A stretch of DNA of 64,000 nucleotides from Granulimonas faecalis (GCF_022834715.1 NZ_BQKC01000001.1:966501-1030500), one strand, 5' to 3'; positions 9,965 to 19,306 are shown, counted from the stretch's first letter. Made by a program: numbers and translations. Notes: generated from the sequence alone by a model not told the origin.

Positions 9965-10781
9965 GGGCGCGCCTGCCGTGGTGCCCATGCGGCTCCAGAA
10001 GTTCCTCGCCCGGGCCGGCGTGGCCAGCCGCCGCGGCTCCGAGGACCTCATGACCGCCGGCCGCGTGACGGTGAACGGCGCGACGGTCACCGAGCTCGGC
10101 AGCAAGGTGGACCCCGCCGTGGACGAGGTGCGCGTGGACGGCCGGCATGTCTTCCTCGGGGACGGCCCCTTCACCATCGTGCTCAACAAGCCGGCGGGCT
10201 ACCTCACCACCATGCGCGACCCCAGGGGCCGTCCCTGCGTGGCCGAGCTCGTGCCCGTGGCCGAGCACCCCGGGCTCTTCCCGGTGGGGCGCCTCGACGG
10301 CGACACCACGGGGCTGCTCCTCTTCACCACCGACGGCGACCTCGGCCAGGCGCTCGCCCACCCGTCCGCCGAGAAGTCCAAGGACTACGTGGCCCTCGTG
10401 GAGGGCGTCGTGCGCCCCCACGAGCTGGAGCCGCTCCACGACGGCATCGAGCTCGACGACGGCCTCTGCGCGCCCGCCCGCGGCCACGTGCTCTCGCCGC
10501 GCTCCTCGCGCGTGGCGGCCGTGGCGCCCCACGGGGTTCCCGAGGGCATGTCGGTCGTGGCCCTCACCATCCACGAGGGCCGCAAGCACCAGGTCAAGCG
10601 CATGCTCCAGGCCATCGGCCACCCGGTGGTGCGGCTGCACCGGGACGGCTTCGGCCCCGTACGCCTGGGAGGGCTCGCCGAGGGCGCCTGGCGCCCCCTC
10701 ACGGACGGGGAGGCCCGGGAGCTCGACGGCGTGAAGGCCGAGGCCGCCGCACGCCGCAGGGGGAGGGGAGGGCGCCCGTGA
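9951..10781 (+). CDS. rRNA pseudouridine synthase, RsuA/RluB family
   Basis: Converts specific rRNA uridines to pseudouridine. It has an S4 RNA-binding domain (MRLQKFLARAGVASRRGSE, about 13-60) and a catalytic domain with D116 in GRLDGDTTGLLLFT, the family's active aspartate. The GRKHQVKRMLQAIGHPVVRLHR block is diagnostic of the RsuA/RluB/E/F group. The C-terminus is basic (ARRRGRGG). It usually follows scpB in Gram-positive genomes, which fits an RluB role on 23S rRNA, but the target is inferred. ATG 9951 lies inside the scpB end. Confidence 0.9.
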   Translation: MTTSEGAPAVVPMRLQKFLARAGVASRRGSEDLMTAGRVTVNGATVTELGSKVDPAVDEVRVDGRHVFLGDGPFTIVLNKPAGYLTTMRDPRGRPCVAELVPVAEHPGLFPVGRLDGDTTGLLLFTTDGDLGQALAHPSAEKSKDYVALVEGVVRPHELEPLHDGIELDDGLCAPARGHVLSPRSSRVAAVAPHGVPEGMSVVALTIHEGRKHQVKRMLQAIGHPVVRLHRDGFGPVRLGGLAEGAWRPLTDGEARELDGVKAEAAARRRGRGGRP

Positions 10782-11428
10782 GCGAGGTCCTGTTCATGCG
10801 CCACCCCGAGACCCTGGGCAACACCGCCCACCTCTTCTCGGGCCGGCGCAACGTCGAGCTGTCCGACCGCGGCGCCCTGCAGTGCGCCCGGGCCGTGCGG
10901 GCCCTCGTGGACTGGCGCCCCGACCGCATCCTGACGTCGCCGCTCGTGCGCTGCCGCTCCATCGCCTTCGGGGCGGCGCTCTGTCTCGGGATCGAGCCCG
11001 AGGTGGAGGGGCGCCTCGTCGAGATAGACTTCGGCGCGCTCGAGGGGCTCACGGCGGCCGAGGGCCGGGAGCGCGGCCTCGCGTTCCCCTGGCCCGTGGG
11101 CCCGGACGGGCGCTCGCGCCCCGCGCCGGGCGCCGAGTCGTTCGAGCACCTCATGGGACGGGCCGCGGACTTCCTCGAGGACGCCCGCGGCTTCGGGGGG
11201 CGCGTGGCCTGCGTCACCCACGGCGGCATGACGAGGGCCCTCCTCGGCGCCGCCTACGGTATGGAAGTGGACAGATTCTGGGATATGGCCATAGGCAACG
11301 TCTCGTCGCAGATCTTCGTCGGCGACGGCTCGTCCAGGCTTATGGTCAGTGCCATGGGGCTCACGCCCGAGGAGGTGGCGGCCCGAGGCAGGGCGCGCAC
11401 CGCCCTGGAGAAGGAGGAGAATCAATGA
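10778..11428 (+). CDS. histidine phosphatase (phosphoglycerate mutase-like)
   Basis: A 216-residue histidine-phosphatase-fold protein. R8-H9 in FMRHPETLGN is the phosphate-accepting motif, with LFSGRRNVELSDRG and EIDFGALEGLT following as expected for the cobalamin-phosphatase/PGM-like group. The second catalytic histidine is H148 in CVTHGGMTRALLG. Typical targets are sugar phosphates or the alpha-ribazole phosphate group; the substrate here is not determined. GTG 10778 shares four bases with the upstream stop, and its own stop overlaps the cmk ATG. Confidence 0.86.
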   Translation: MSEVLFMRHPETLGNTAHLFSGRRNVELSDRGALQCARAVRALVDWRPDRILTSPLVRCRSIAFGAALCLGIEPEVEGRLVEIDFGALEGLTAAEGRERGLAFPWPVGPDGRSRPAPGAESFEHLMGRAADFLEDARGFGGRVACVTHGGMTRALLGAAYGMEVDRFWDMAIGNVSSQIFVGDGSSRLMVSAMGLTPEEVAARGRARTALEKEENQ

Positions 11429-12993
11429 TCGTGGTCATCGACGGCCCCGCGGGGTCCGGCAAGTCCACCGTGGCGAGGGCCCTGGGCCGTCGCGAGGGGC
11501 TCACCTACCTGGACACCGGCGCCATGTACCGCTGCGTGACCCTGGCGGCCCTCGAGCGGGGCGTGGACCCCTCCGACGCCTGCGCCCTCGGCGCCCTGGC
11601 ACGCTCGGTCACCATCGCCTTCGGCCCGGCCGCCGAGCCCGGCGGCGCGCCCACGGTGCTCCTCGACGGCCGCGACGTCACCTCCGCCATCCGCACGGCC
11701 GAGGTGGACTCCAACGTGAGCGCCGTCTCGGGCGTCCCCGCCGTGCGCGAGGCCATGGTGGCCCAGCAGCGCGCCGTGGGCGCCGCCGGCGACGTGGTGG
11801 CCGAGGGTCGCGACATGGGCACCGTGGTCTTCCCCGACGCCGACGTGAAGGTGTTCCTCTCCGCCGACGCCGCGGCCCGGGCCCGCCGCCGCACCATGGA
11901 GCGTGAGGGCACCGACCCCCGCACTCCCGGCGCCGAGGTCCGCGACCTGGCCCTCTACGAGCGCATCTGCCGCGACATCCTGGCTCGCGACGCCGGCGAT
12001 GAGGCCCACGCCGTGGGCGCGCTCCGCTGCGCCGACGACGCCGTGCGCCTGGACTCCACCTCCATGACGGCCGACGAGGTCGTGGATGCCGTGGCCTCCC
12101 TCGTGGACGGCGCCCGGGAGCGGGCGGCCGCCGAGGCCGCGCCGAAGGACGCCCCCGAGGAGGCCCCTAAGGCCGAGCCTGAGCCCGCTCCCGCTTCCGA
12201 GGCGGGGGAGGGGGCCGGGAAGGCCGCCAAGTCGGCCAAGGCCGCGGGCGGGGACGCCCCCATGCGGCCCTTCCACAACACGTGGGACGACTACTACGAC
12301 CACGGCATGGCCGAGTTCCCCCTGCCCAGCCGCATGGTCTACTCGGCGGCGTGCGCCGTCGTGTACGGCTTCACGCGCCTGTACTGGCCCTGGCGTTTCG
12401 AGGACGCCGAGCCCCTCATGGAGGAGCTCGAGCGCCGCGACAAGGGCACCGTCGTGGTCATGAACCACGTCTCCATGGTCGAGCCGGTGATCTGTGTGGT
12501 CATGTTCTGGCGCCACGGCCTGCGCATCCGCCCGGTGTTCAAGAAGGAGTTCAACAGGAGCGACCTCACCCGGTGGGTCTTCACCCGGGTGGGCGGCATC
12601 CCCGTGGACCGCGGCACGGCCGACCTCAAGGCCGTGCGCCGGGCCAAGCGCGCCATCCAGCGCGGCGAGTCCGTGCTCATCTACCCCGAGGGCACCCGCA
12701 TCCGCGACGACGACGGCACCGCCGACATCCACGGGGGCTTCGCCCTCATCGCCCGCATGGCCAAGACCGACGTCACCCCCATGGCTGTGGTGGGGGCCAG
12801 GGACGTCACCCCCGAGGGCAAGCGCCTGCCCCGGCCCCACCGCGTCTTCTTCAAGGTGGGCCGCCCCCTGAGGTTCGGCGCCCTCGGCGTCAAGGGGCGC
12901 CGAGAGCAGCTCGACGCCATGGAGCGACGCGCCATGGACCGCGTCTGGGAGCTCCGCGCCGAGCTCCGCCGCGAGCACCCGGGGGAGTGGTAG
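11425..12993 (+). CDS. cmk: cytidylate kinase fused to PlsC-type acyltransferase
   Basis: A 522-residue fusion. Residues 1-225 are cytidylate kinase (P-loop GPAGSGKST near 6-14, TGAMYRCV, EGRDMGTVVFPDA), which phosphorylates CMP/dCMP. A ~55-residue Ala/Glu/Lys/Pro-rich linker leads into a 1-acylglycerol-3-phosphate acyltransferase domain (about 280-522) with YPEGTR and the GGIPVDRG segment. The acyltransferase box reads H348-VSMV-E353, so the usual HX4D is HX4E. An internal ATG at 12262 (M280) could allow separate expression, but no clear ribosome-binding site was seen. The frame is continuous, so this is not an assembly join of two stops. Confidence 0.9.
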   Translation: MIVVIDGPAGSGKSTVARALGRREGLTYLDTGAMYRCVTLAALERGVDPSDACALGALARSVTIAFGPAAEPGGAPTVLLDGRDVTSAIRTAEVDSNVSAVSGVPAVREAMVAQQRAVGAAGDVVAEGRDMGTVVFPDADVKVFLSADAAARARRRTMEREGTDPRTPGAEVRDLALYERICRDILARDAGDEAHAVGALRCADDAVRLDSTSMTADEVVDAVASLVDGARERAAAEAAPKDAPEEAPKAEPEPAPASEAGEGAGKAAKSAKAAGGDAPMRPFHNTWDDYYDHGMAEFPLPSRMVYSAACAVVYGFTRLYWPWRFEDAEPLMEELERRDKGTVVVMNHVSMVEPVICVVMFWRHGLRIRPVFKKEFNRSDLTRWVFTRVGGIPVDRGTADLKAVRRAKRAIQRGESVLIYPEGTRIRDDDGTADIHGGFALIARMAKTDVTPMAVVGARDVTPEGKRLPRPHRVFFKVGRPLRFGALGVKGRREQLDAMERRAMDRVWELRAELRREHPGEW

Positions 12994-12995
12994 CC

Positions 12996-13850
12996 GTGGC
13001 CACCATCGTCGTGGCCGACCGCGCCGGGGCGTGCTTCGGCGTGGAGCGCGCCCTCTCCCTCGTGGACGGCGTCCTCTCGGCCGGCGGCACCCCCGTGCAC
13101 ACCATGGGGCCGCTCATCCACAACCCGCAGGTGGTGGCCTCCCTCGAGGAGCGCGGCGCCGACGCCGTGGACGACGGGGCCATCCGGGGGCTCCCGGCGG
13201 GCGACCGCCTCGTGCTCCGCAGCCACGGCGTCGTGCCCGAGGTGGCCGACGAGGCCGCGGCGGCCGGGCTCGAGGTCGTGGACGCCACCTGCCCCTACGT
13301 CAAGAAGGTGCACCGCGCGGCGCAGCGCCTGGCCGCCGAGGGCTACGAGGTGGTCGTGGTGGGCCAGGCCGGCCATCCCGAGGTCGAGGGCATCCTCGGC
13401 CACGCCCCCGGCGCCCACGTGGTGGGGTCCGCGGCGGACGCCCGGGCCCTGCCCGACGCCAGGCGGGTGGGCGTGGTGGTGCAGACCACCACGGAGAAGG
13501 GCCTCCTCGACGAGGTGGTCTCCGAGCTCCTCGCGAGGTTCGGCGAGGTGCGCGTGCACAACACCATCTGCGAGGCCACCCGCGAGCGCCAGGAGGCGGC
13601 CGCGCGCCTGGCCGACTCCGTGGACGCCATGGTGGTCATCGGTGGCAAGAACTCCGCCAACACCACGCGCCTGGCCGAGATCTGCGCCGGCCGCGTGCCC
13701 ACGTGCCACGTGGAGTCCGCCTCCGAGCTGGACCCCGCGTTCCTCGCCGGCGCGGACACCGTGGGCGTCACCGCCGGCGCCTCCACGCCCGCGACGCAGA
13801 TCCACGAGGTCGTGGAGGCCCTCGAGGCCATGGTGGGCGAGGGCCGGTGA
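12996..13850 (+). CDS. ispH: 4-hydroxy-3-methylbut-2-enyl diphosphate reductase
   Basis: Last enzyme of the MEP isoprenoid pathway, producing IPP and DMAPP with a [4Fe-4S] cluster. Three cluster cysteines are conserved, in AGACFGVERAL, VDATCPYVKKVH and NTICEATRERQ. Substrate-binding motifs RSHGV and GGKNSANT are present. The protein is 284 residues from GTG 12996, with GGGGGAG upstream; the gene starts two bases after the cmk-plsC stop. Its end overlaps the next GTG by four bases. Confidence 0.95.
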   Translation: MATIVVADRAGACFGVERALSLVDGVLSAGGTPVHTMGPLIHNPQVVASLEERGADAVDDGAIRGLPAGDRLVLRSHGVVPEVADEAAAAGLEVVDATCPYVKKVHRAAQRLAAEGYEVVVVGQAGHPEVEGILGHAPGAHVVGSAADARALPDARRVGVVVQTTTEKGLLDEVVSELLARFGEVRVHNTICEATRERQEAAARLADSVDAMVVIGGKNSANTTRLAEICAGRVPTCHVESASELDPAFLAGADTVGVTAGASTPATQIHEVVEALEAMVGEGR

Positions 13851-15241
13851 GCGAGCAGCGGCAGCGGGCCGACTACGGCCGCCAGGAGCTCCCGGTGCTC
13901 GGCGCCTGGGTGGCCTCCGTGGAGGAGGGGAGCCCCGCGTGGGAGGCCGGGCTCGAGCCGGGCATGCGTGTGGACGCCGTGAACGGCGTGCCCCTGGACG
14001 ACATCATCACCTGGCGCTGGGAGGCCGACGGCGCCTCCGTGGACCTCGACGTCGCCGTGGTGGGGGAGGACGGCTCCGAGGAGGCCTGCGCCTGCACCCT
14101 CGAGCGCGGGCCCGGCCAGGACTGGGGCCTCGCCTTCTCCGACGTGCTGTTCGACGGCATCCGCACCTGCCGCAACGCCTGCGTCTTCTGCTTCATGGCC
14201 ATGCTGCCCGAGGGCATGCGCGACTCGCTCTACCTGCGCGACGACGACTACCGCCTGAGCTTCCTCCAGGGGAACTTCGTGACGCTCACCAACGTGGGCG
14301 ACGACGACCTGGAGCGCATCGTCTCGTACCGCCTCTCGCCCATGAACGTGAGCATCCACGCCGTGTCCCACGGGGCCCGGCGGGCCATGATGGGCCGCAA
14401 CGAGGCCCGGGGCCTCGAGGTGCTCGAGCGCCTGTGCGACGAGGGCATCGAGGTCCACGCCCAGGTGGTGCTCTGCCCGGGCCTCAACGACGGCGAGGAG
14501 CTGCTCCGCACCCTCGACTACGTGGAGGCGCGCCCTGCCGTCACCTCTCTCGCCATCGTGCCCATGGGCTACACCAAGAACTCGCCCTTCACGAGGAGCT
14601 ACTCCGACGACCCCGAGGCCGCCCGCGCCGTGGTGGAGGCCGTGGCGCCCTACCAGGGGCGCGCCCGCGCCACCCTGGGCATCACGCGGTTCCAGCTCTC
14701 GGACGAGTTCTACGTGGCCGCCCGCCTGGACCCGCCGCCCGCCGAGGACTACGACGGCTACCCGCAGTTCTACGACGGCATCGGCATGCTCAGGAGCTTC
14801 ATCGACGATACCTCCCGCGTGGTGGCGGAGCTGCCCGGGAGGGCGGCCGCGGTCGCCGGCGCCCTGGAGCGTGACGACCTCGGGCTCCTGCTCGTGTGCG
14901 GCGAGGCCGCCGAAGGCGTGTACCGCGGCTTCCTCGAGGGGGTCGGCTGGGCGCCCCGGGCCGAGGCCTTCGCCGTGCGCAACGACTACTTCGGCGGCGA
15001 CGTCAACGTCACCGGCCTCATCGTGGCCGAGGACATCCTCGCCCAGCTGCCGGCCGACCTGTCGCGCACCGTGGTGGTGCTGCCCGACCTCATGCTCAAC
15101 TTCGACTCCGTGACCCTCGACGGCATGGCCGCGGCGGACGTCGTCGCGGCCCTCGCCGAGCGCGGCGGGGATGCCTTTTTCATCGAGACGCTGCCGGAGA
15201 GCCTCGTGGACGGCGTTTACGGGCACCTGCTGAACGGGTAA
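13847..15241 (+). CDS. DUF512 radical-SAM-like protein with PDZ domain
   Basis: A 464-residue member of the DUF512/YtxC-neighbour family often annotated as a Fe-S oxidoreductase. An N-terminal PDZ-like segment (GSPAWEAGLEPGMRVDAVNG) covers about 20-90. A radical-SAM-type cysteine cluster CRNACVFC (CX3CX2C) lies near residue 108. The C-terminal DUF512 domain includes the ITRFQLSDEFY stretch. The family commonly sits between ispH and der, exactly as here, but its reaction is not known. Starts at GTG 13847, coupled to ispH. Confidence 0.85.
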   Translation: MSEQRQRADYGRQELPVLGAWVASVEEGSPAWEAGLEPGMRVDAVNGVPLDDIITWRWEADGASVDLDVAVVGEDGSEEACACTLERGPGQDWGLAFSDVLFDGIRTCRNACVFCFMAMLPEGMRDSLYLRDDDYRLSFLQGNFVTLTNVGDDDLERIVSYRLSPMNVSIHAVSHGARRAMMGRNEARGLEVLERLCDEGIEVHAQVVLCPGLNDGEELLRTLDYVEARPAVTSLAIVPMGYTKNSPFTRSYSDDPEAARAVVEAVAPYQGRARATLGITRFQLSDEFYVAARLDPPPAEDYDGYPQFYDGIGMLRSFIDDTSRVVAELPGRAAAVAGALERDDLGLLLVCGEAAEGVYRGFLEGVGWAPRAEAFAVRNDYFGGDVNVTGLIVAEDILAQLPADLSRTVVVLPDLMLNFDSVTLDGMAAADVVAALAERGGDAFFIETLPESLVDGVYGHLLNG

Positions 15242-15286
15242 CAAGCATAATCAAGGGGTTATGTCGGAACTGCCGAGGAGTGATCC

Positions 15287-16609
15287 ATGCCCAAACCCAT
15301 CGTCGCCGTCGTGGGCCGCCCCAACGTGGGCAAGTCCACCCTGGTAAACCGCATCGCCCAGGGTCGCGACGCCATCGTCCACGAGTCGCGCGGCGTCACG
15401 CGCGACCGCTCGTACCACGAGGCCGACTGGAACGGCGTGGAGTTCGTGCTCGTAGACACCGGCGGCATCGAGACCGGCCGCACCGACGACGCCTTCTCCG
15501 GCCGCATCCGCGAGCAGGCCCTCGCCGCCGTGGAGGAGGCCGACGCCATCGTGTTCGTGGTGGACGGCCGCACCGGCGCCACCGAGGAGGACGAGGCCGT
15601 GGCGCGCATCCTGCGCCGCAGCGACAAGCCCGTCTTCCTCTGCGTCAACAAGGTGGACGACCCCACCAACGAGGCGGCGCTCTGGGACTTCTACTCCCTG
15701 GGCCTCGACGAGCCCCGCGCCCTCTCGGCGCTCCACGGCACCGGCACGGGCGACCTGCTCGACGACCTCGTGGGCTCCTTCCCCGAGGAGGTGGCCCACG
15801 ACGACGTCTACCCCGAGGGCACCGTCAACATCGCCATCATCGGCCGCCCCAACGTGGGCAAGTCGTCGCTCGTCAACCGCATCGCCGGCCGCACCCGCTC
15901 CATCGTGAGCGACGTCGCCGGCACCACGCGCGACGCCGTGGACATCGTGGTGGAGCGCGACGGCGTGCCCTTCCGCATCGTCGACACCGCCGGCATGCGC
16001 AAGCGCTCCGTGGTCCACGAGGACATCGAGTACTACTCCATGGTCCGCGGCCTGCGCGCCATCGACGAGGCCGACGTCTGCCTCCTCGTGGTCGACTCCT
16101 CCGAGGGCATGACCGAGCAGGACCAGAAGATCGCCGGCCTCGCCATCGAGCGCGGCTGCGCCCTCGTGGTGCTGCTCAACAAGTGGGACCTCGCCGACAC
16201 CGACCGCAAGCGCGAGGAGTGCGTCATGTCGGTGGACCGCCGCCTGGACTTCGCCCCCTGGGCGCCCCGGCTGCGCATCTCCGCCCTCACCGGCCGCTCC
16301 GTCGACAAGATCTGGGCCCTCGTGGCGCAGGTCTGCGAGAACCGCTCGCGCCAGGTGCCCACGTCGGCCCTGAACGACCTGCTGCAGCGTCTGCGCGAGA
16401 CCGGCCACACCGTGTCGCGCGACCGCAAGCGCCTGCGCATCATGTACGGCACCCAGACGGGGTCGAGGCCCCCCGTCTTCGCGTTCTTCTGCAACTACCC
16501 CGAGGTGGTCGACGACAACTTCCGCCGTTACCTCGAGAACCGGCTCCGGGAGAACTTCGACCTGGAGGGCACCCCGGTGCGTCTCCGCTTCCGTAGAAAG
16601 GACTCGTGA
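15287..16609 (+). CDS. der: ribosome biogenesis GTPase Der
   Basis: Essential tandem-GTPase needed for 50S ribosome maturation. Two G domains are seen: G1 motifs GRPNVGKSTLVNR (residue ~9) and GRPNVGKSSLVNR (~187), G3 DTGGIET and DTAGMRK, and G4 NKVDD and NKWDL. A C-terminal KH-like domain (about 355-440) ends with RLRFRRKDS. 440 residues, full length. The 45-base gap upstream is the largest in this stretch, so a local promoter is possible but not evident. The stop overlaps the plsY GTG. Confidence 0.97.
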   Translation: MPKPIVAVVGRPNVGKSTLVNRIAQGRDAIVHESRGVTRDRSYHEADWNGVEFVLVDTGGIETGRTDDAFSGRIREQALAAVEEADAIVFVVDGRTGATEEDEAVARILRRSDKPVFLCVNKVDDPTNEAALWDFYSLGLDEPRALSALHGTGTGDLLDDLVGSFPEEVAHDDVYPEGTVNIAIIGRPNVGKSSLVNRIAGRTRSIVSDVAGTTRDAVDIVVERDGVPFRIVDTAGMRKRSVVHEDIEYYSMVRGLRAIDEADVCLLVVDSSEGMTEQDQKIAGLAIERGCALVVLLNKWDLADTDRKREECVMSVDRRLDFAPWAPRLRISALTGRSVDKIWALVAQVCENRSRQVPTSALNDLLQRLRETGHTVSRDRKRLRIMYGTQTGSRPPVFAFFCNYPEVVDDNFRRYLENRLRENFDLEGTPVRLRFRRKDS

Positions 16610-17568
16610 CCGCCATGGGCACCCCCGTAACGCTCGTCCTGCTCCTGCTGATGCTCGCCACCTACTGCATCTGCGGGATCCCCTTCGGCCTGATCTTCGG
16701 CGACGCGGACGGCGTCGATGTGCGCACCAAGGGCTCCGGCAACATCGGCACCACCAACGTGGCGCGCGAGGTCGGTCCCAAGGCCGCCGCCCTCACGCTG
16801 GCCTGCGACGTGGCAAAGGGCTTCGTGTGCACGTTCCTCGGCACGTGGGTGCTGGCGTTCTTCTGCTTCGGCGGCGACGTCTCCCAGGCGCTGCCCATGG
16901 GCGCGTGGTCCTGGACCGGCGCCTGCCTGTTCCTGGCCGCCGTCTGCGGCCACGTCTTCTCGCCGTACCTGCGCTTCCGGGGCGGCAAGGGCATCGCCGT
17001 GGGGTTCGGCGCGGCCCTCGGCATCTCGTGGCCCATCGCCCTCGGCCTGCTCGTGGTGTGGGCGCTCTGCACCGTGCCGTCCAAGGTCGTGAGCCTGGGG
17101 TCCGTGGCCGCCGCCGTGGCCCTGCCGTTCCTCGCGTTCTTCCTCTACCAGCCCTCCTCCTGGGCCTTCGAGCTGCCGTTCGTCGTCGTCGCCGTGGTCG
17201 TGGTCTGGGCGCACCGCCAGAACATCGCCAAGATGCGCTCCGGTGACGAGTCGACCTTCTCCATGAGGACCGGCGACGCCCCCTCCGAGGCCGTGGCCGC
17301 CGAGGCCGCCGCCCGCGCCGACGTCTCCGTCTCCGGCACCGACGACGCCCCGTCGCGCCTGCAGCGCGCCGAGCGCGCGGAGGTGGCCGAGGACGCCGCC
17401 GTGGACGCCGGGGAGCGCGCCGAGTCCGTCGAGCGGGTGCAGGAGGCCGCCGAGGAGGCTGCCGAGCGGGACGCCTCCCGGGTCCCCGCGCCCGGCACCG
17501 GCCTGTTCTTCGGCGACGAGGAGGCCGTGACCCGGCACATCGAGGACGAGACCGGAAAGGGTGAGTGA
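16606..17568 (+). CDS. plsY: glycerol-3-phosphate acyltransferase PlsY with long acidic tail
   Basis: Acylates glycerol-3-phosphate from acyl-phosphate, the first step of phospholipid synthesis, in the membrane. Conserved loops are SGNIGTTNVAR, DVAKGF and the GHVFSPYLRFRGGKGIAVGFG block. Four to five hydrophobic helices occupy residues 1-205. A further ~105 residues, rich in Ala, Glu and Asp, extend into the cytoplasm; normal PlsY ends near 200. GTG 16606 overlaps the der stop and ATG 16615 is an alternative. It is followed by gpsA with an 8-base overlap, placing precursor supply and acylation together. Confidence 0.92.
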   Translation: MTAMGTPVTLVLLLLMLATYCICGIPFGLIFGDADGVDVRTKGSGNIGTTNVAREVGPKAAALTLACDVAKGFVCTFLGTWVLAFFCFGGDVSQALPMGAWSWTGACLFLAAVCGHVFSPYLRFRGGKGIAVGFGAALGISWPIALGLLVVWALCTVPSKVVSLGSVAAAVALPFLAFFLYQPSSWAFELPFVVVAVVVVWAHRQNIAKMRSGDESTFSMRTGDAPSEAVAAEAAARADVSVSGTDDAPSRLQRAERAEVAEDAAVDAGERAESVERVQEAAEEAAERDASRVPAPGTGLFFGDEEAVTRHIEDETGKGE

Positions 17569-18604
17569 CATGGCTGGCACCGTGTGCGGCAAGGTCGCCG
17601 TCGTAGGCATGGGCTCCTGGGGCACGGCCGCGGCCGGGCTCCTCGCCCGGAACGCCGGCGAGGTCTGCGGCTGGGCCCTTGAGGAGGAGGTCGCCCGCGG
17701 CATCTCCGAGGGGCACCGCAACCCGCTCTACCTGCCCTCCTACGAGCTGCCGGCCAACGTGCGCGCCACCTCCTCCATGGGGGAGGCGCTGGACGGCGCC
17801 GACGCCGTGGTCGTCGTGGTTCCCTCCGCCTTCATGCGCCCCACCGCCGAGAGGCTCGCGCCGCTCCTGGGCGACGACGTCCCGGTCTGCGTGCTCACCA
17901 AGGGCGTCGAGCCCGGGACCATGATGCTCATGACCCAGGTGGTGGCCGACGTCTGCGGCGGGCCGGGCCGGATGGCGTGCCTCTCGGGCCCCACCCACGC
18001 CGAGGAGATCTGCCAGGGCAAGCCGGCCGCGGCCGTGGTGGCCGCCGCCTCCGACGCCGTGGCCGACCTCTTCCGCTCGCTGTTCATCGCCCCCTCCTTC
18101 AGGGCCTACGTGTCGTCCGACATGGTGGGCGTGGAGGCCTGCGGCGCCGTGAAGAACGTGGTGGCCATCGCCTGCGGCATCGCCCGCGGCCTCGAGCTCG
18201 GCGACAACACGAGCGCCGTGCTCATGACCCGCGGCCTGGCCGAGATCGGCCGCCTGGCCTGCGCCATGGGCGCTGAGCCCATGACCTGCATGGGCCTCGC
18301 CGGCATGGGCGACCTCGCCACCACCTGCATGTCGCCGCACTCCCGCAACCGCACGTTCGGCGCCGCCCTCGTGGCGGGGGAGACCCTGGACGAGTACCAG
18401 GCTCGCACCCGCATGGTGGTGGAGGGCGCCGCCGCTGCCCGCTCCGCCCACGAGCTGGCCGGGAGGCTCGGCGTGGACGCCCCCATCGTGGCCGCCGTGC
18501 ACGCCGTGCTCTACGACCACGCGCCCCTCCAGGGCGAGATGCGCCGCCTTCTCGACCGCATGCCCTACGACGAGTTCTACGGACTGGGAGGCGACGCCCG
18601 ATGA
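17561..18604 (+). CDS. gpsA: NAD(P)H-dependent glycerol-3-phosphate dehydrogenase
   Basis: Makes sn-glycerol-3-phosphate from dihydroxyacetone phosphate, feeding PlsY encoded just upstream. The Rossmann motif GMGSWGTAAAGLLARN is near residues 16-31. The catalytic lysine lies in ACGAVKNVVAIACGIARGLELGDN, and GLAGMGDLATTCMSPHSRNRTFG is the substrate-binding block. Length 347 from GTG 17561; an in-frame ATG at 17570 is nearly equivalent. Its stop overlaps rpe by ATGA. Confidence 0.95.
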   Translation: MSDMAGTVCGKVAVVGMGSWGTAAAGLLARNAGEVCGWALEEEVARGISEGHRNPLYLPSYELPANVRATSSMGEALDGADAVVVVVPSAFMRPTAERLAPLLGDDVPVCVLTKGVEPGTMMLMTQVVADVCGGPGRMACLSGPTHAEEICQGKPAAAVVAAASDAVADLFRSLFIAPSFRAYVSSDMVGVEACGAVKNVVAIACGIARGLELGDNTSAVLMTRGLAEIGRLACAMGAEPMTCMGLAGMGDLATTCMSPHSRNRTFGAALVAGETLDEYQARTRMVVEGAAAARSAHELAGRLGVDAPIVAAVHAVLYDHAPLQGEMRRLLDRMPYDEFYGLGGDAR

Positions 18605-19305
18605 CGAACCGCCGAGGAGTACCCATGGAAGACGCGCCCGTCCTCATCGCCCCGTCGCTGCTCTCGGCGGACCTGCTCGACCTCCGCTCGGAGCTCGAGG
18701 CCATTGAGACGGCCGACTGGGCCCACATCGACGTCATGGACGGACACTACGTGCCCAACCTCACGTTCGGCCCCGCCATGGTGGCCGCGGTGAGGCGCCA
18801 GGGCGACCTCGCGGCCGACGTCCACCTCATGGTCACCAACCCCGACGAGTGCGTGGGCCTCTACCTCGACGCCGGCGCCGACGTCGTGAGCTTCCACATG
18901 GAGGCGGCGCGGCACCCGCACCGCATCGTGTCCCAGATCCACGCCGCCGGCGCCAAGGCCGCCGTGGCCCTCAACCCCGGCACGCCCGTGGGCGCCCTCG
19001 AGGCGCTCCTCGGCGAGCTCGACATGGTGCTGGTCATGAGCGTCGACCCGGGCTTCGGTGGGCAGTCGTTCATCCCGTCCACCCTCGGCAAGCTCCGCGA
19101 CCTCCGCAGGCTCTGCGAGCGGGTGGGCGCGGCGCCGCTCGTGGAGGTGGACGGCGGCGTGGGCGACGTCAACGCCGCCGACATCGTGGCCGCCGGCGCC
19201 GACGTGCTCGTGGCCGGTAGCTCCGTGTTCGGGAGGCCCGACCGCGCCGCGGCGGTCGAACGCCTGCGCCGGGCCGGGTACCTCGGAAGGACGGGGCGCG
19301 CCTGA
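18601..19305 (+). CDS. rpe: ribulose-phosphate 3-epimerase
   Basis: Interconverts ribulose-5-phosphate and xylulose-5-phosphate in the pentose phosphate pathway. A TIM barrel beginning IAPSLLSADLL, with metal/catalytic residues in HIDVMDGHYVPNLTFG, DVHLMV, SVDPGFGGQSFIPS and VDGGV. From ATG 18601 it is 234 residues. ATG 18625 (226 residues) has a better-placed GAGGAG and matches the usual family length, so either start may be used. Confidence 0.94.
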   Translation: MTNRRGVPMEDAPVLIAPSLLSADLLDLRSELEAIETADWAHIDVMDGHYVPNLTFGPAMVAAVRRQGDLAADVHLMVTNPDECVGLYLDAGADVVSFHMEAARHPHRIVSQIHAAGAKAAVALNPGTPVGALEALLGELDMVLVMSVDPGFGGQSFIPSTLGKLRDLRRLCERVGAAPLVEVDGGVGDVNAADIVAAGADVLVAGSSVFGRPDRAAAVERLRRAGYLGRTGRA

Positions 19306-19306
19306 C

